A DNA stretch of 42,432 bases from an uncultured Bacteroidota bacterium (lineage in GTDB: Bacteria; Bacteroidota; Bacteroidia; Chitinophagales; Chitinophagaceae). Positions 27,852 through 35,454 of this stretch are shown here, in pieces. The notes under the pieces are model-generated. The model worked only from the letters and a program-made list of their open reading frames with translations. It did not search any database and was not told the origin of the DNA. Position numbers and translations under genes: made by a program. Location of the stretch: contig CAIYKV010000003.1 in NCBI GenBank assembly GCA_903926855.1, positions 1 to 42,432 on the forward strand, read 5' to 3'. The stretch's first letter is position 1. Each line of letters opens with the position of its first letter.

Positions 27852-28100
27852 GGGTGTTGGTTGAGGCTTAAAGTTAAGCACAAGAAGGATTTCCACCCAT
27901 TTTTTTGCAGAAGATGGTTTTGTTATGAAAAATTTCGTGAATTCTTCTGGCTCAATTATGGGAAAATAGAAATGGATATTTGACGCCTCCAGAATACAAA
28001 GTAAATAAATCAGGTTTGAACAAAATAATTCATCAGGTGTTTAGTACTTTTATACACCTTCATTTGAGTCTATATCATTAAATATTATAAACTTTTATCT

Positions 28101-28859
28101 ATGAAATCAAGATTCCTCCTGATAATATTGTTAGCAGTTTTGGGAAAACTCAATGCCCAGCTGGCAAAACCTGACACCATCAAAACCCGGATTGGATCCC
28201 TAGTGATTCAACCTGTTCAGCATGCAAGTCTGGTGTTTGTGATAAACGGTGTAACCATTTATGTAGATCCCTCAGGTGGTGCAGACCTTTTTAAAGAAAT
28301 GCCAGCACCGGGTATTATTATCATAACAGATATTCATGGTGATCATTTCGATAGCAAAACATTAGATGCAGTAAAATCTTCCAATACCTTATTGATAGTG
28401 CCCCAGGTGGTAGCAGATAAATTGTCGGGTATTAATAAGGAAAAACTGGTAATACTTAAGAATGGGGAAACTACCCAACAGGCAGGTATTTCTATTGCCG
28501 CAATACCCATGTATAATTTACCCGAATCCGCTACTGCTATGCATACCAAGGGAAGAGGGAATGGATATGTTTTGGGAATAGGAGGTAAAAATATTTATAT
28601 AGCAGGTGATACACAAGGTATTCCGGAAATGCGGTCCTTGAAAAATGTTGATATCGCTTTTGTTTGTATGAACCTGCCTTATACCATGAATATCACAGAA
28701 GCGGCTGATGCTGTACTGGCTTTTTCACCAAAGATTGTATACCCTTATCATTATCGCGGACAGGGCGGTTTTAGCGATGTAAATGCATTTAAAGATTTGG
28801 TTGCAGCGGGCAATAAAAAGATAGAAGTAAGATTACGTAATTGGTATCCTGCTAAATAG
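28101..28859 (+). CDS. Secreted MBL-fold metallo-hydrolase (UlaG-like)
   Basis: 252 residues with signal peptide MKSRFLLIILLAVLGKLNAQ. The metallo-beta-lactamase fold is shown by IQPVQHASLVFVINGVTIYVDPSGG, the metal motif ITDIHGDHFD (76-84), YIAGDTQGIPEM and a late His in YPYHYRGQGG. The usual HxHxDH reads DxHxDH: the first His is replaced by Asp77, so metal binding may differ. The overall pattern is like the UlaG/lactonase branch. Export to the periplasm is unusual for UlaG itself but frequent in Bacteroidetes relatives. Substrate unknown. The gene ends ten bases from the convergent rarA. Confidence 0.82.
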   Translation: MKSRFLLIILLAVLGKLNAQLAKPDTIKTRIGSLVIQPVQHASLVFVINGVTIYVDPSGGADLFKEMPAPGIIIITDIHGDHFDSKTLDAVKSSNTLLIVPQVVADKLSGINKEKLVILKNGETTQQAGISIAAIPMYNLPESATAMHTKGRGNGYVLGIGGKNIYIAGDTQGIPEMRSLKNVDIAFVCMNLPYTMNITEAADAVLAFSPKIVYPYHYRGQGGFSDVNAFKDLVAAGNKKIEVRLRNWYPAK

Positions 28860-28869
28860 GATATTGGTT

Positions 28870-30153
28870 TTAGTAACCATATTTTCCTTTCCATCTTTCT
28901 TTCAGGAATTTTCTTAATTCATTTTCCCGGGCATTATTACCGGGTTCATAAAAAGTAGTACCTGCAATTTTATCGGGCAGGTATTCCTGTTCAATAAAAT
29001 TACCCTCCCCCTGGTGTGAGTATTGGTAGCCTTTACCATAATTCATGTCTTTCATTAGCTTGGTGGGAGCATTCCTGATATGAAGAGGAACAGATAAGTC
29101 GCCGTATTGCTGTACAGCCGATAAAGCAGCTCCAATAGCTGCATACGACGCGTTGCTTTTAGCAGATGAAGCAAGATAAGTGGCACATTGCGAAAGAATG
29201 ATCCTGCTTTCGGGATATCCGATTTTGCTCACAGCATCAAAACATGCATTGGCCAAGAGCAAAGCATTCGGGTTAGCATTGCCAATATCTTCACTGGCAA
29301 AGATTAACATACGTCTCGCTATGAATTTTACATCTTCTCCGCCTTCAATCATTCTTGCCAACCAGTAAACGGCCCCATTTGGATCACTGCCACGCATACT
29401 TTTGATAAATGCAGAAATAATATCATAATGCTGCTCACCCTGCTTATCGTATAATGCAATTTTTTTCTGGGCAATCTGCATCACCAGTTCATTGGTGATT
29501 ACCAATTTTTTTGAATCGGATGTATTTTCGGAAAACTGCGTTTGTACAACCAGCTCAAACAGGTTCAGTAATTTTCTTCCATCTCCTCCTGAAATATTGA
29601 TCAGCGCCTCGGTTTCTGATAAACTGATATCCTTATTTTGGAATAATTCATCTTTCCCGATAGCCTGCTCTAAAAGACTTACCAGGTCTTTCTCCTGTAA
29701 TGCTTTCAACACATATACCTGGCAACGACTCAGTAAGGCACTGTTTACTTCAAATGAAGGGTTTTCGGTAGTGGCACCAATTAATGTGATCACCCCTTTT
29801 TCAACGGCTCCCAATAAAGCATCCTGCTGTCCTTTGTTAAACCGATGTATCTCATCTATGAATAAGATGGTACCAGGATTATGTTTGGCTTCTTCAATCA
29901 CTTCCCTAACTTCTTTTACACCACTACTGATGGCACTTAACTGAAAATAAGGAACCTGTAAAGTATTGGCGATAATATTTGCGATGGTTGTTTTTCCCAC
30001 ACCCGGAGGTCCCCATAAAATCATGGAAGGTATCCTGCCCTGATATATGGAGTTGTATAAAATGCTGTTTTTGCCGGTAAGATGTTCCTGTCCTACAAGA
30101 TCATCCAGACTTACCGGGCGCATTCTTTCGGCTAAAGGAATGGTAGTATTCAC
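28870..30153 (-). CDS. rarA: Replication-associated recombination protein RarA (MgsA)
   Basis: 427-residue AAA+ ATPase related to clamp loaders, acting at stalled replication forks. Walker A is GPPGVGKTT (48-56), Walker B is ILFIDEIHRFNKGQQD (96-111), followed by GATTENPSFEVNSALLSRCQVY with the sensor and Arg finger. The C-terminal tetramerisation part contains FIKSMRGSDPNGAVYWLARMIEGGED and NYGKGYQYSHQGEG, both typical. Translation starts at GTG (GTGAATACTACC). The next in-frame ATG is at residue 11 and would remove the conserved PLAERMRP start, so the GTG is preferred. Cytoplasmic; alone on the strand before the peptide-ligase cluster. Confidence 0.95.
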   Translation of the reverse strand: MNTTIPLAERMRPVSLDDLVGQEHLTGKNSILYNSIYQGRIPSMILWGPPGVGKTTIANIIANTLQVPYFQLSAISSGVKEVREVIEEAKHNPGTILFIDEIHRFNKGQQDALLGAVEKGVITLIGATTENPSFEVNSALLSRCQVYVLKALQEKDLVSLLEQAIGKDELFQNKDISLSETEALINISGGDGRKLLNLFELVVQTQFSENTSDSKKLVITNELVMQIAQKKIALYDKQGEQHYDIISAFIKSMRGSDPNGAVYWLARMIEGGEDVKFIARRMLIFASEDIGNANPNALLLANACFDAVSKIGYPESRIILSQCATYLASSAKSNASYAAIGAALSAVQQYGDLSVPLHIRNAPTKLMKDMNYGKGYQYSHQGEGNFIEQEYLPDKIAGTTFYEPGNNARENELRKFLKERWKGKYGY

Positions 30154-30219
30154 TCTGGAAAAGTAGTGAAAAATGACTGATAAAGGTTTTTTGAAATACC
30201 CACAAACTTTCTGGAGTTC

Positions 30220-30732
30220 TTATTCTTCCTGTTTACCGAAAAGATGGGCGTATTGTTTCAGTAAACGGAAATTAAGGAAGATATGGTATACTAAGATTAT
30301 TCCCATAAATAACATAAAATAGGCTGCTATTTTCATGGCTTTCATAAAGAATTCCGGGGTAAGTAAAGCGGGCACATTGGGTTGCGTTTCCAGCATTTGA
30401 CCCACTATTTGTCGTAAACTACTGTCACTACTGGCCAGAATGCTAATCGAATTCATTAAAATCATGGTACCAATAAAAAGAGATATATAGGCATTTACTT
30501 TAATCCAGTCTTTTAAAGAGGGTTTACTCGGTCGTCCTGTATCGATATGCTGGGTAAGAAAGCGAAGACTGGCAAATGTATAAATCACGAAGCAGGCTAC
30601 CATAAATACAATCAGAAAAAATGCTGGGTTTACCAGGGCATTAATCAGCATAAAAATATCCAGCAGGGCAAAAAATGCGGCAATCGGGATCAGGATAAAA
30701 CTCAGTATTCGAAAAATGGTCAATGGTTTCAT
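30220..30732 (-). CDS. Small four-helix membrane protein, unrecognised
   Basis: 170 residues with four predicted membrane segments: about 5-30 (IFRILSFILIPIAAFFALLDIFML), 35-57, 83-106 (AYISLFIGTMILMNSISIL) and 130-155 (AAYFMLFMGIILVYHIFL). A charged linker with TQHIDTGRPSKPSLKDW joins the second and third. No motif or known domain is visible. It begins 17 bases after the transglutaminase gene on the same strand, so it is probably the last gene of the ATP-grasp/alpha-E/transglutaminase operon. Whether it works with them is not known. Confidence 0.7.
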   Translation of the reverse strand: MKPLTIFRILSFILIPIAAFFALLDIFMLINALVNPAFFLIVFMVACFVIYTFASLRFLTQHIDTGRPSKPSLKDWIKVNAYISLFIGTMILMNSISILASSDSSLRQIVGQMLETQPNVPALLTPEFFMKAMKIAAYFMLFMGIILVYHIFLNFRLLKQYAHLFGKQEE

Positions 30733-30749
30733 GCAAAAATAGCAGACAA

Positions 30750-31697
30750 TTATTGTTGTTGCTGCCCGACAAATGTATCAATAATAATTTCTTCGACCTC
30801 ATTGCCTTCCTGCTTTTCCAATTGTACACTCGTAAGTTCCTCAAAAGTAACTCCGTCTTCATAGCCAACGGAAACATAAACAGAAAGTGATTGACGGGCA
30901 GGGCCCTTAAAAGTACCTTTTACGGGAGAGCAGTTTTCGAAATTCCGGCCTACGGCCAGTTTCACATGGGTATTGGTTACCCATACATTATTGGTAGGGT
31001 CAATACCAGCCCATCCAAAATGGGGTATATAGGCTTCTACCCAGGCATGGGTAGCACCTTCTCCGCGCATGCCATTTTTATTGGGACAAATATACCCACT
31101 TACATATCTCGAAGGAATTCCCATCATTCTTAAAAGTTCAAGCATCACATGGGCAAAATCCTGGCAAACACCCGCCTGTTTTTCCAAAATCTCGTCAACG
31201 GTTGATTCTATAGTGGTGATTCCTTTGATATAGGTAAAATGAGTAAAAATAAAACTGCAGGTATCCTGAACAATCTCCAAAATGGATTTATTGTTAGGTG
31301 CTAACTCAGTAATATATTCCTCCATTAAATGCATTGCATTAACCGGGGAAGCCCTTGATAACTCAAGTAACTGCAGATCATTGCCAATAAAACTATCGAG
31401 TTCCTGTATATAAGATGCAATAGGAGTTTTCATCTCTGGTTGAGCCAGGGTTCGGATGATGAGTTTGCTTTCAATAATCATTTCCCGGTGAGGAGAAAGC
31501 AGGTTAAACGTACCAGATTTATTACCCCAATAATCTGTATACGTATGTACTTCGGGATCGTCTGTAATTAACAACTGGTGTTCAAGGGTTTCCTGATCGG
31601 GTGTTTGGTAAGGGAAAATTTTTATATCATTCACACTCTCTTTAACCGGTCTGTCGTATTCGTATTTTGTGATGTGATGAATCCTGAAAATCGACAT
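30750..31697 (-). CDS. Transglutaminase-like cysteine protease/transferase family protein
   Basis: 315 residues from the internal ATG (MSIFRIHHITKYEYDRPV); the ORF-track extension of 13 codons overlaps the upstream gene. The N-terminal beta domain of bacterial transglutaminase-like proteins is followed by the catalytic triad: C178 in QAGVCQDFAHVML, H217 in GATHAWVEAY and D233 in GWAGIDPTNN. Family members are cytoplasmic and thought to cleave or transfer peptide amide bonds. It follows the alpha-E gene by ten bases. This neighbourhood (circularly permuted ATP-grasp, alpha-E, transglutaminase) was predicted in comparative genomics to form a peptide-synthesis/modification system, but its product is unknown. 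Confidence 0.92.
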   Translation of the reverse strand: MSIFRIHHITKYEYDRPVKESVNDIKIFPYQTPDQETLEHQLLITDDPEVHTYTDYWGNKSGTFNLLSPHREMIIESKLIIRTLAQPEMKTPIASYIQELDSFIGNDLQLLELSRASPVNAMHLMEEYITELAPNNKSILEIVQDTCSFIFTHFTYIKGITTIESTVDEILEKQAGVCQDFAHVMLELLRMMGIPSRYVSGYICPNKNGMRGEGATHAWVEAYIPHFGWAGIDPTNNVWVTNTHVKLAVGRNFENCSPVKGTFKGPARQSLSVYVSVGYEDGVTFEELTSVQLEKQEGNEVEEIIIDTFVGQQQQ

Positions 31698-31707
31698 TCG
31701 AATTTTT

Positions 31708-32649
31708 TTATGAATAAGAAAAATAGATCTGCGCAAATATCCGGTTGAATTCTGTCATTTCCTTCCTGATAAACAAAAGAAATTTTTCAAGCCCTGTTTC
31801 TTCTACAATGCTTAGGTCTGAGAAATGAACATAACTATGTAACCTACCAAATGACCTGTTAAGAGCAGTGGTGCCTTCAACCGGGTTGGACGCGGTTATT
31901 TCTGATAAATATTTCTGGGCCCTTCCCAATGCATAATACAAAGAACGGGGGAAATGCCGGTCGAACAAAACCTGCTGGGCAACATTATAGTTATGATTCT
32001 GGTTGCTATAGTTTTTCAAATGCAATTCATAGCCCGATAATGCCAGCAACAAACTGCGCCAGAACAGTATATCCTGCTCTTTGGCAAAATCAAAATCTAC
32101 TTTTTTGAAAAAAGAATGTGTAAACTCCACAGTTAATAAACATCTTTCTGTGTACTTACCCAAATTCATATAATTCCAACCCTGCCCTCGTGGCATCGTA
32201 CTATCCGTAATTCCACAAAACTGGTCACTGCTATTAATCAGCAAATCAATTACACTGATCGCTTCCGGTCCTGCTAATTTCTCGGTCAAAAAAGGATCAT
32301 TCACCAGATGGTATATATGATTCACCTGCTCCCATACTTCTTTGGTAATCTGGTCCTGCACCCCTCTTGCATTTTCCCTGGCACGGGTAATAATCACTTT
32401 CAGTGAATTGTGATTATCGGTATTGGCAACCAGGTATTGAAGGGAAGCGCTGTCATTCATCTTCAATACCTCGATTTCTTCTGCAGACAGGGAAGTGAAT
32501 ATTTTTAAAGAAGGTTCCCAAGTTAAGCCACTGGTTTGTACTTTATCTAATGATAAAATATAGCTTGTTTTTAATAAGCGTAACATACCATCGGCTCTTT
32601 CCATATAACGGTGAAGCCAGTATAAAGAGTCTGCAATTCGGCTAAGCAT
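31708..32649 (-). CDS. Alpha-E domain-containing protein
   Basis: 313 residues, all-helical protein of the bacterial alpha-E family (COG2307). The hallmark N-terminus MLSRIADSLYWLHRYMERADGMLRLL is intact, as are LAGPEAISVIDLLINS, PRGQGWNYMNLGKYTERC and the late FGRLHSYVHFSDL. No enzymatic motif is known for this family. It nearly always sits between the circularly permuted ATP-grasp and transglutaminase genes, as here, and is thought to be a partner or scaffold in their predicted peptide-ligation pathway. The 62-base gap to the ATP-grasp gene and ten-base gap to the transglutaminase indicate one operon. Cytoplasmic. Confidence 0.93.
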   Translation of the reverse strand: MLSRIADSLYWLHRYMERADGMLRLLKTSYILSLDKVQTSGLTWEPSLKIFTSLSAEEIEVLKMNDSASLQYLVANTDNHNSLKVIITRARENARGVQDQITKEVWEQVNHIYHLVNDPFLTEKLAGPEAISVIDLLINSSDQFCGITDSTMPRGQGWNYMNLGKYTERCLLTVEFTHSFFKKVDFDFAKEQDILFWRSLLLALSGYELHLKNYSNQNHNYNVAQQVLFDRHFPRSLYYALGRAQKYLSEITASNPVEGTTALNRSFGRLHSYVHFSDLSIVEETGLEKFLLFIRKEMTEFNRIFAQIYFSYS

Positions 32650-32711
32650 AAAGAAATCTGTTTGTTAGTTTACTATTTAGTTTGCTTACTAATTTTTGGT
32701 AACGGTGCTGG

Positions 32712-33989
32712 TTAGTCAACCACCCAGGTATCTTTACTGCCACCTCCCTGTGATGAATTCACTACCAATGAACCTTCTCTAAGTGCTACCCTGGTTAACC
32801 CGCCGGGTACAATCTCAATCCCTTTCGGCCCGCATAATGCATAGGGTCTCAGGTCAACATGTCTTGGTTGTAATTTTCCATCAAGCAAACAAGGCACTGT
32901 AGATAAATGAATAATCGGTTGTGCAATAAAATTCCTCGGATTGGCCAGTATCGCAGTTTTTGCTTTTTCCAACTGCTCTTTGGTAGAGCTATTACCCATC
33001 ACCATCCCATAACCACCCGATTGATTGGTTTCCTTGATCACCATATTGGTCATGTTCTCAAAAGTATATTGCCTTTCTTCCTCATTCTTCATCTGGTATG
33101 TGGGAACATTGGAAAGTATGGGTTCTTCATTCAAATAATACCGGATCATTTCCGGAACATACGCATACACAGCTTTATCATCAGCAACACCGTTACCCAG
33201 TGCGTTTACAATGGCCACATTTCCTTTCCGGTACGCACTCATCAAACCCGGAACACCCAAAGCACTATCGCTTCGAAAAACAAGCGGATCAAGAAATTCA
33301 TCGTCTACTCTTCTATAAATGACATCAACTTGTTGTAAACCCGCAGTGGTTTTCATATATACTTTCTGGTTATCTACCAGCAGGTCCCTTCCTTCCACTA
33401 ACTGGATACCCATTTGCCTGGCCAGGAAAGTATGCTCGAAATAAGCAGAATTGAAAACACCCGGAGTGAGTAATACTACCACCGGATTCTCAATTTGTCT
33501 GGGTGCCAATGCAATCAGGTTATCATGTAAAATCAGTGGATAATTATTGATCATCCGCACCTTATTTTGGGCAAGCAGATCAGGAAAGATGCGTTTGGTT
33601 ACTTCCCTGTTTTCCAGCATATAGGATACGCCGGATGGTGTGCGCAGGTTATCTTCCAGGATATAGAATTTACCGTTATCTCCTCGTATCAGGTCAATAC
33701 CGGCAATATGTACATAAATATCATAAGGTACCTGTATGCCAAATACTTCTCGGGTAAAATGGGGACAAGTAGCTACCAGTGCAGCAGGAACAATATTGTC
33801 TTTGATGATCTGCTGATCATTATATACATCTTTCAAAAAAAGATTTAGGGCGGTAAGTCTTTGCTTGATCCCTTTTTCAACATGCTCCCATTCCACCCCG
33901 GTGATAATGCGGGGAATGATATCAAAGGGAAAAATCCGCTCAATACCTTCATTGTCTGTATACACAGTGAACGTAATTCCCTGGCTCAT
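32712..33989 (-). CDS. Circularly permuted ATP-grasp type 2 protein (N-terminal part interrupted upstream)
   Basis: 425 residues from this ATG. Family blocks include ITFTVYTDNEGIERIFPFD, KFYILEDNLRTPSGVSYMLENRE, DVIYRRVDDEFLDP, LGNGVADDKAVYAYVPEMI and a terminal QPRHVDLRPYAL. It is a predicted ATP-dependent carboxylate-amine ligase (COG2308). The family is usually about 470-490 residues and begins further upstream. Here the same frame continues upstream through conserved-looking sequence to an ATG at 34157, but a TAA codon at 34056-34058 breaks it. The ORF caller therefore used an internal ATG with no visible ribosome binding site. First gene of the alpha-E/transglutaminase operon. Confidence 0.88.
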   Translation of the reverse strand: MSQGITFTVYTDNEGIERIFPFDIIPRIITGVEWEHVEKGIKQRLTALNLFLKDVYNDQQIIKDNIVPAALVATCPHFTREVFGIQVPYDIYVHIAGIDLIRGDNGKFYILEDNLRTPSGVSYMLENREVTKRIFPDLLAQNKVRMINNYPLILHDNLIALAPRQIENPVVVLLTPGVFNSAYFEHTFLARQMGIQLVEGRDLLVDNQKVYMKTTAGLQQVDVIYRRVDDEFLDPLVFRSDSALGVPGLMSAYRKGNVAIVNALGNGVADDKAVYAYVPEMIRYYLNEEPILSNVPTYQMKNEEERQYTFENMTNMVIKETNQSGGYGMVMGNSSTKEQLEKAKTAILANPRNFIAQPIIHLSTVPCLLDGKLQPRHVDLRPYALCGPKGIEIVPGGLTRVALREGSLVVNSSQGGGSKDTWVVD

Positions 33990-34157
33990 AAAAAGTTCAC
34001 TGGCCAGTTTGTCTTTCTGCTCCAGATCGGTCAGTTTTAGTTTGCTGACGGTTTCTTAGATGGACTGGTACTGTTGCCGGACGGAAGCTTCGTCTTTCAT
34101 CTCGTCCCAGATATGAGACACAGTAGGGTATTGCTGGAAAAGGAAATCTCCATTCAT
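33990..34157 (-). other. In-frame N-terminal extension of the ATP-grasp gene, split by a TAA codon
   Basis: Reading the frame of the downstream ORF backwards from 33989 gives ETVSKLKLTDLEQKDKLASELF, then TAA at 34056-34058, then MNGDFLFQQYPTVSHIWDEM and KDEASVRQQYQSI to the ATG at 34157. This matches the expected N-terminal part of the family, and the total would be 481 amino acids, the normal length. A single base change would explain the stop. Nonsense mutation, readthrough, recoding or base error are all possible. Confidence 0.75.
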
Positions 34158-34292
34158 ATACAGGCAATTTGTAGGGTCAGATACAAATAAAAATGTTGCC
34201 ACCCGGTTTGGGCTAAGCAACAAGTACAAGTTAAGGGAAAAAATAATAAATCGAACAGGAATCAGGACAGGAATAAAAAAAAATATACCTAA

Positions 34293-34325
34293 TTTGATTA
34301 TGTATCGGAAACTTATGTATGTTTG
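34293..34325 (+). promoter_or_regulatory. Consensus promoter of the PadR-HAAS pair, implying a leaderless mRNA
   Basis: TTTG, 21 bases, then TATGTTTG, exact matches to both Bacteroidetes promoter elements with the same spacing as the methionine-operon promoter in this window. The -7 box ends only three bases before the PadR ATG at 34329, so transcription should start at or within a base or two of the start codon. Confidence 0.75.
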
Positions 34326-34328
34326 GGT

Positions 34329-34661
34329 ATGAATAAATCCACTTTATATAAAGGTTGCCTGGAACCCATTATCATGCGGTTACTAAAAGATAATGGCCGA
34401 ATGTATGGATACCAGATTACCCAGATGGTGAAAGAGATTACCAAAGGAGAACTCCAAATTACCGAAGGCGCATTATATCCCTTATTGCATAAACTGGAAG
34501 AGCAGGGGATACTGGAAACCGAGCTGGAAAATGTAGGTAACCGGATACGTAAATACTATACCCTGACCAAGGCAGGAAAAAAGCAAACTTCGATGGCCAT
34601 GGAAGAGTTAAAGACTTTTATGCAAAGTCTTCAATTGATTGTCAACCCAAAATTAGCCTGA
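34329..34661 (+). CDS. PadR family transcriptional regulator
   Basis: 110 residues from the ATG. The ORF track begins two codons earlier at TTG, which would overlap the promoter's -7 box. The winged helix-turn-helix is evident: CLEPIIMRLLKDNGRMYGYQITQMVKEIT, then GELQITEGALYPLLHKLEEQGILETEL, the recognition helix and wing, then NRIRKYYTLTKAGKK. PadR proteins are dimeric repressors, often sensing small molecules or controlling the neighbouring gene. The next gene starts one base after the stop and encodes a HAAS-like membrane protein, the usual PadR partner. It probably represses its own promoter; no clear operator palindrome was identified. Confidence 0.92.
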   Translation: MNKSTLYKGCLEPIIMRLLKDNGRMYGYQITQMVKEITKGELQITEGALYPLLHKLEEQGILETELENVGNRIRKYYTLTKAGKKQTSMAMEELKTFMQSLQLIVNPKLA

Positions 34662-34662
34662 T

Positions 34663-35385
34663 ATGCAGAAACAGGAACTATCAAAAGAGCAGATCGCTCA
34701 ATTATATCTATTCTGCGAAAAACACTATGTACGCTTTTATGATGTACAAGTGGAACTGGTGGACCATTTGGCGAATGCTATTGAAGAAAAAATGACAACA
34801 AACCCAAAGTTATCATTTGATGATGCATTAAATAGTGTGTATGCAGGATTTGGAGTTATGGGATTTTCAAAAGTTATATTTTCTAAGTCACAATTAGTCC
34901 ATCGTAAATGGAGAAAAATGCGTTGGCAGTATTTCTGTTCTTTTTTTACCTGGCCTAGAGCAATATTTAGTCTGTTATTAATTGCGCTTGTATTCTTTAT
35001 ACATTCATTTTTGAGTATTTCAAGTCAAAAAATAGTATTGCTAAGTCTTGCGGTACTCTTTCTGATCAAAGAAATAATAATCTCTAAACAATTTTTTAGT
35101 AGAAATAAGCAAGTAAAAGGTAAATTGTTAATGACGGTTAATGGTTATTTTTTTCCGGTTATGTCACGTATGTATTTTAATATGGTTATCAACTTTTATA
35201 TAGGAGGGGAGAGAATTTTTTATAAGACATGGTTCGGGCCCGAAGAATTCTTTTCGCAGGCATTGTTTTTCTTATCTGCTTTCACTCTTATAACCCTTTA
35301 TTTGCTTTCGCTTGCTTATCAATATGCAACTGAGAAAATTCTATCAGAAGCAGAAAGGCAATACCCTGAAGCATTTGCTCAATAA
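34663..35385 (+). CDS. HAAS-like helical domain membrane protein
   Basis: 240 residues. The cytoplasmic N-terminal domain (about 1-70) has the pattern of the HAAS signalling domain: a helix with DVQVELVDHLANAIEEKM followed by SFDDALNSVYAGFG, as in PadR-linked membrane proteins. Four membrane segments follow, about 99-119, 123-141, 157-182 and 198-221. No enzyme motif. It begins one base after padR, so the pair is translationally coupled. Such proteins are thought to tie membrane or envelope state to gene control, but the ligand is unknown. The terminator hairpin overlaps its last codon. Confidence 0.75.
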   Translation: MQKQELSKEQIAQLYLFCEKHYVRFYDVQVELVDHLANAIEEKMTTNPKLSFDDALNSVYAGFGVMGFSKVIFSKSQLVHRKWRKMRWQYFCSFFTWPRAIFSLLLIALVFFIHSFLSISSQKIVLLSLAVLFLIKEIIISKQFFSRNKQVKGKLLMTVNGYFFPVMSRMYFNMVINFYIGGERIFYKTWFGPEEFFSQALFFLSAFTLITLYLLSLAYQYATEKILSEAERQYPEAFAQ

Positions 35386-35424
35386 AAAATACCTGCTTGA
35401 AATCTATTCAAGCAGGTATTTTTT
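35384..35424. terminator. Bidirectional terminator, 18-bp perfect stem
   Basis: AAAAAATACCTGCTTGAA and its exact complement with a 5-base loop. A and T runs on both sides let it end both the PadR-HAAS transcript and the convergent aspS transcript. The left arm starts inside the HAAS stop codon. Confidence 0.93.
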
Positions 35425-35454
35425 AAAGAAAGTATAAACCGTTAAAGTAAAAAT

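Noticed and set aside
29492-29944. 150-codon plus-strand ORF inside rarA
   Set aside because: Antisense shadow of the AAA+ gene; no family resemblance.
32907-33338. 143-codon plus-strand ORF inside the ATP-grasp gene
   Set aside because: Antisense shadow; the minus strand carries the conserved ligase blocks.
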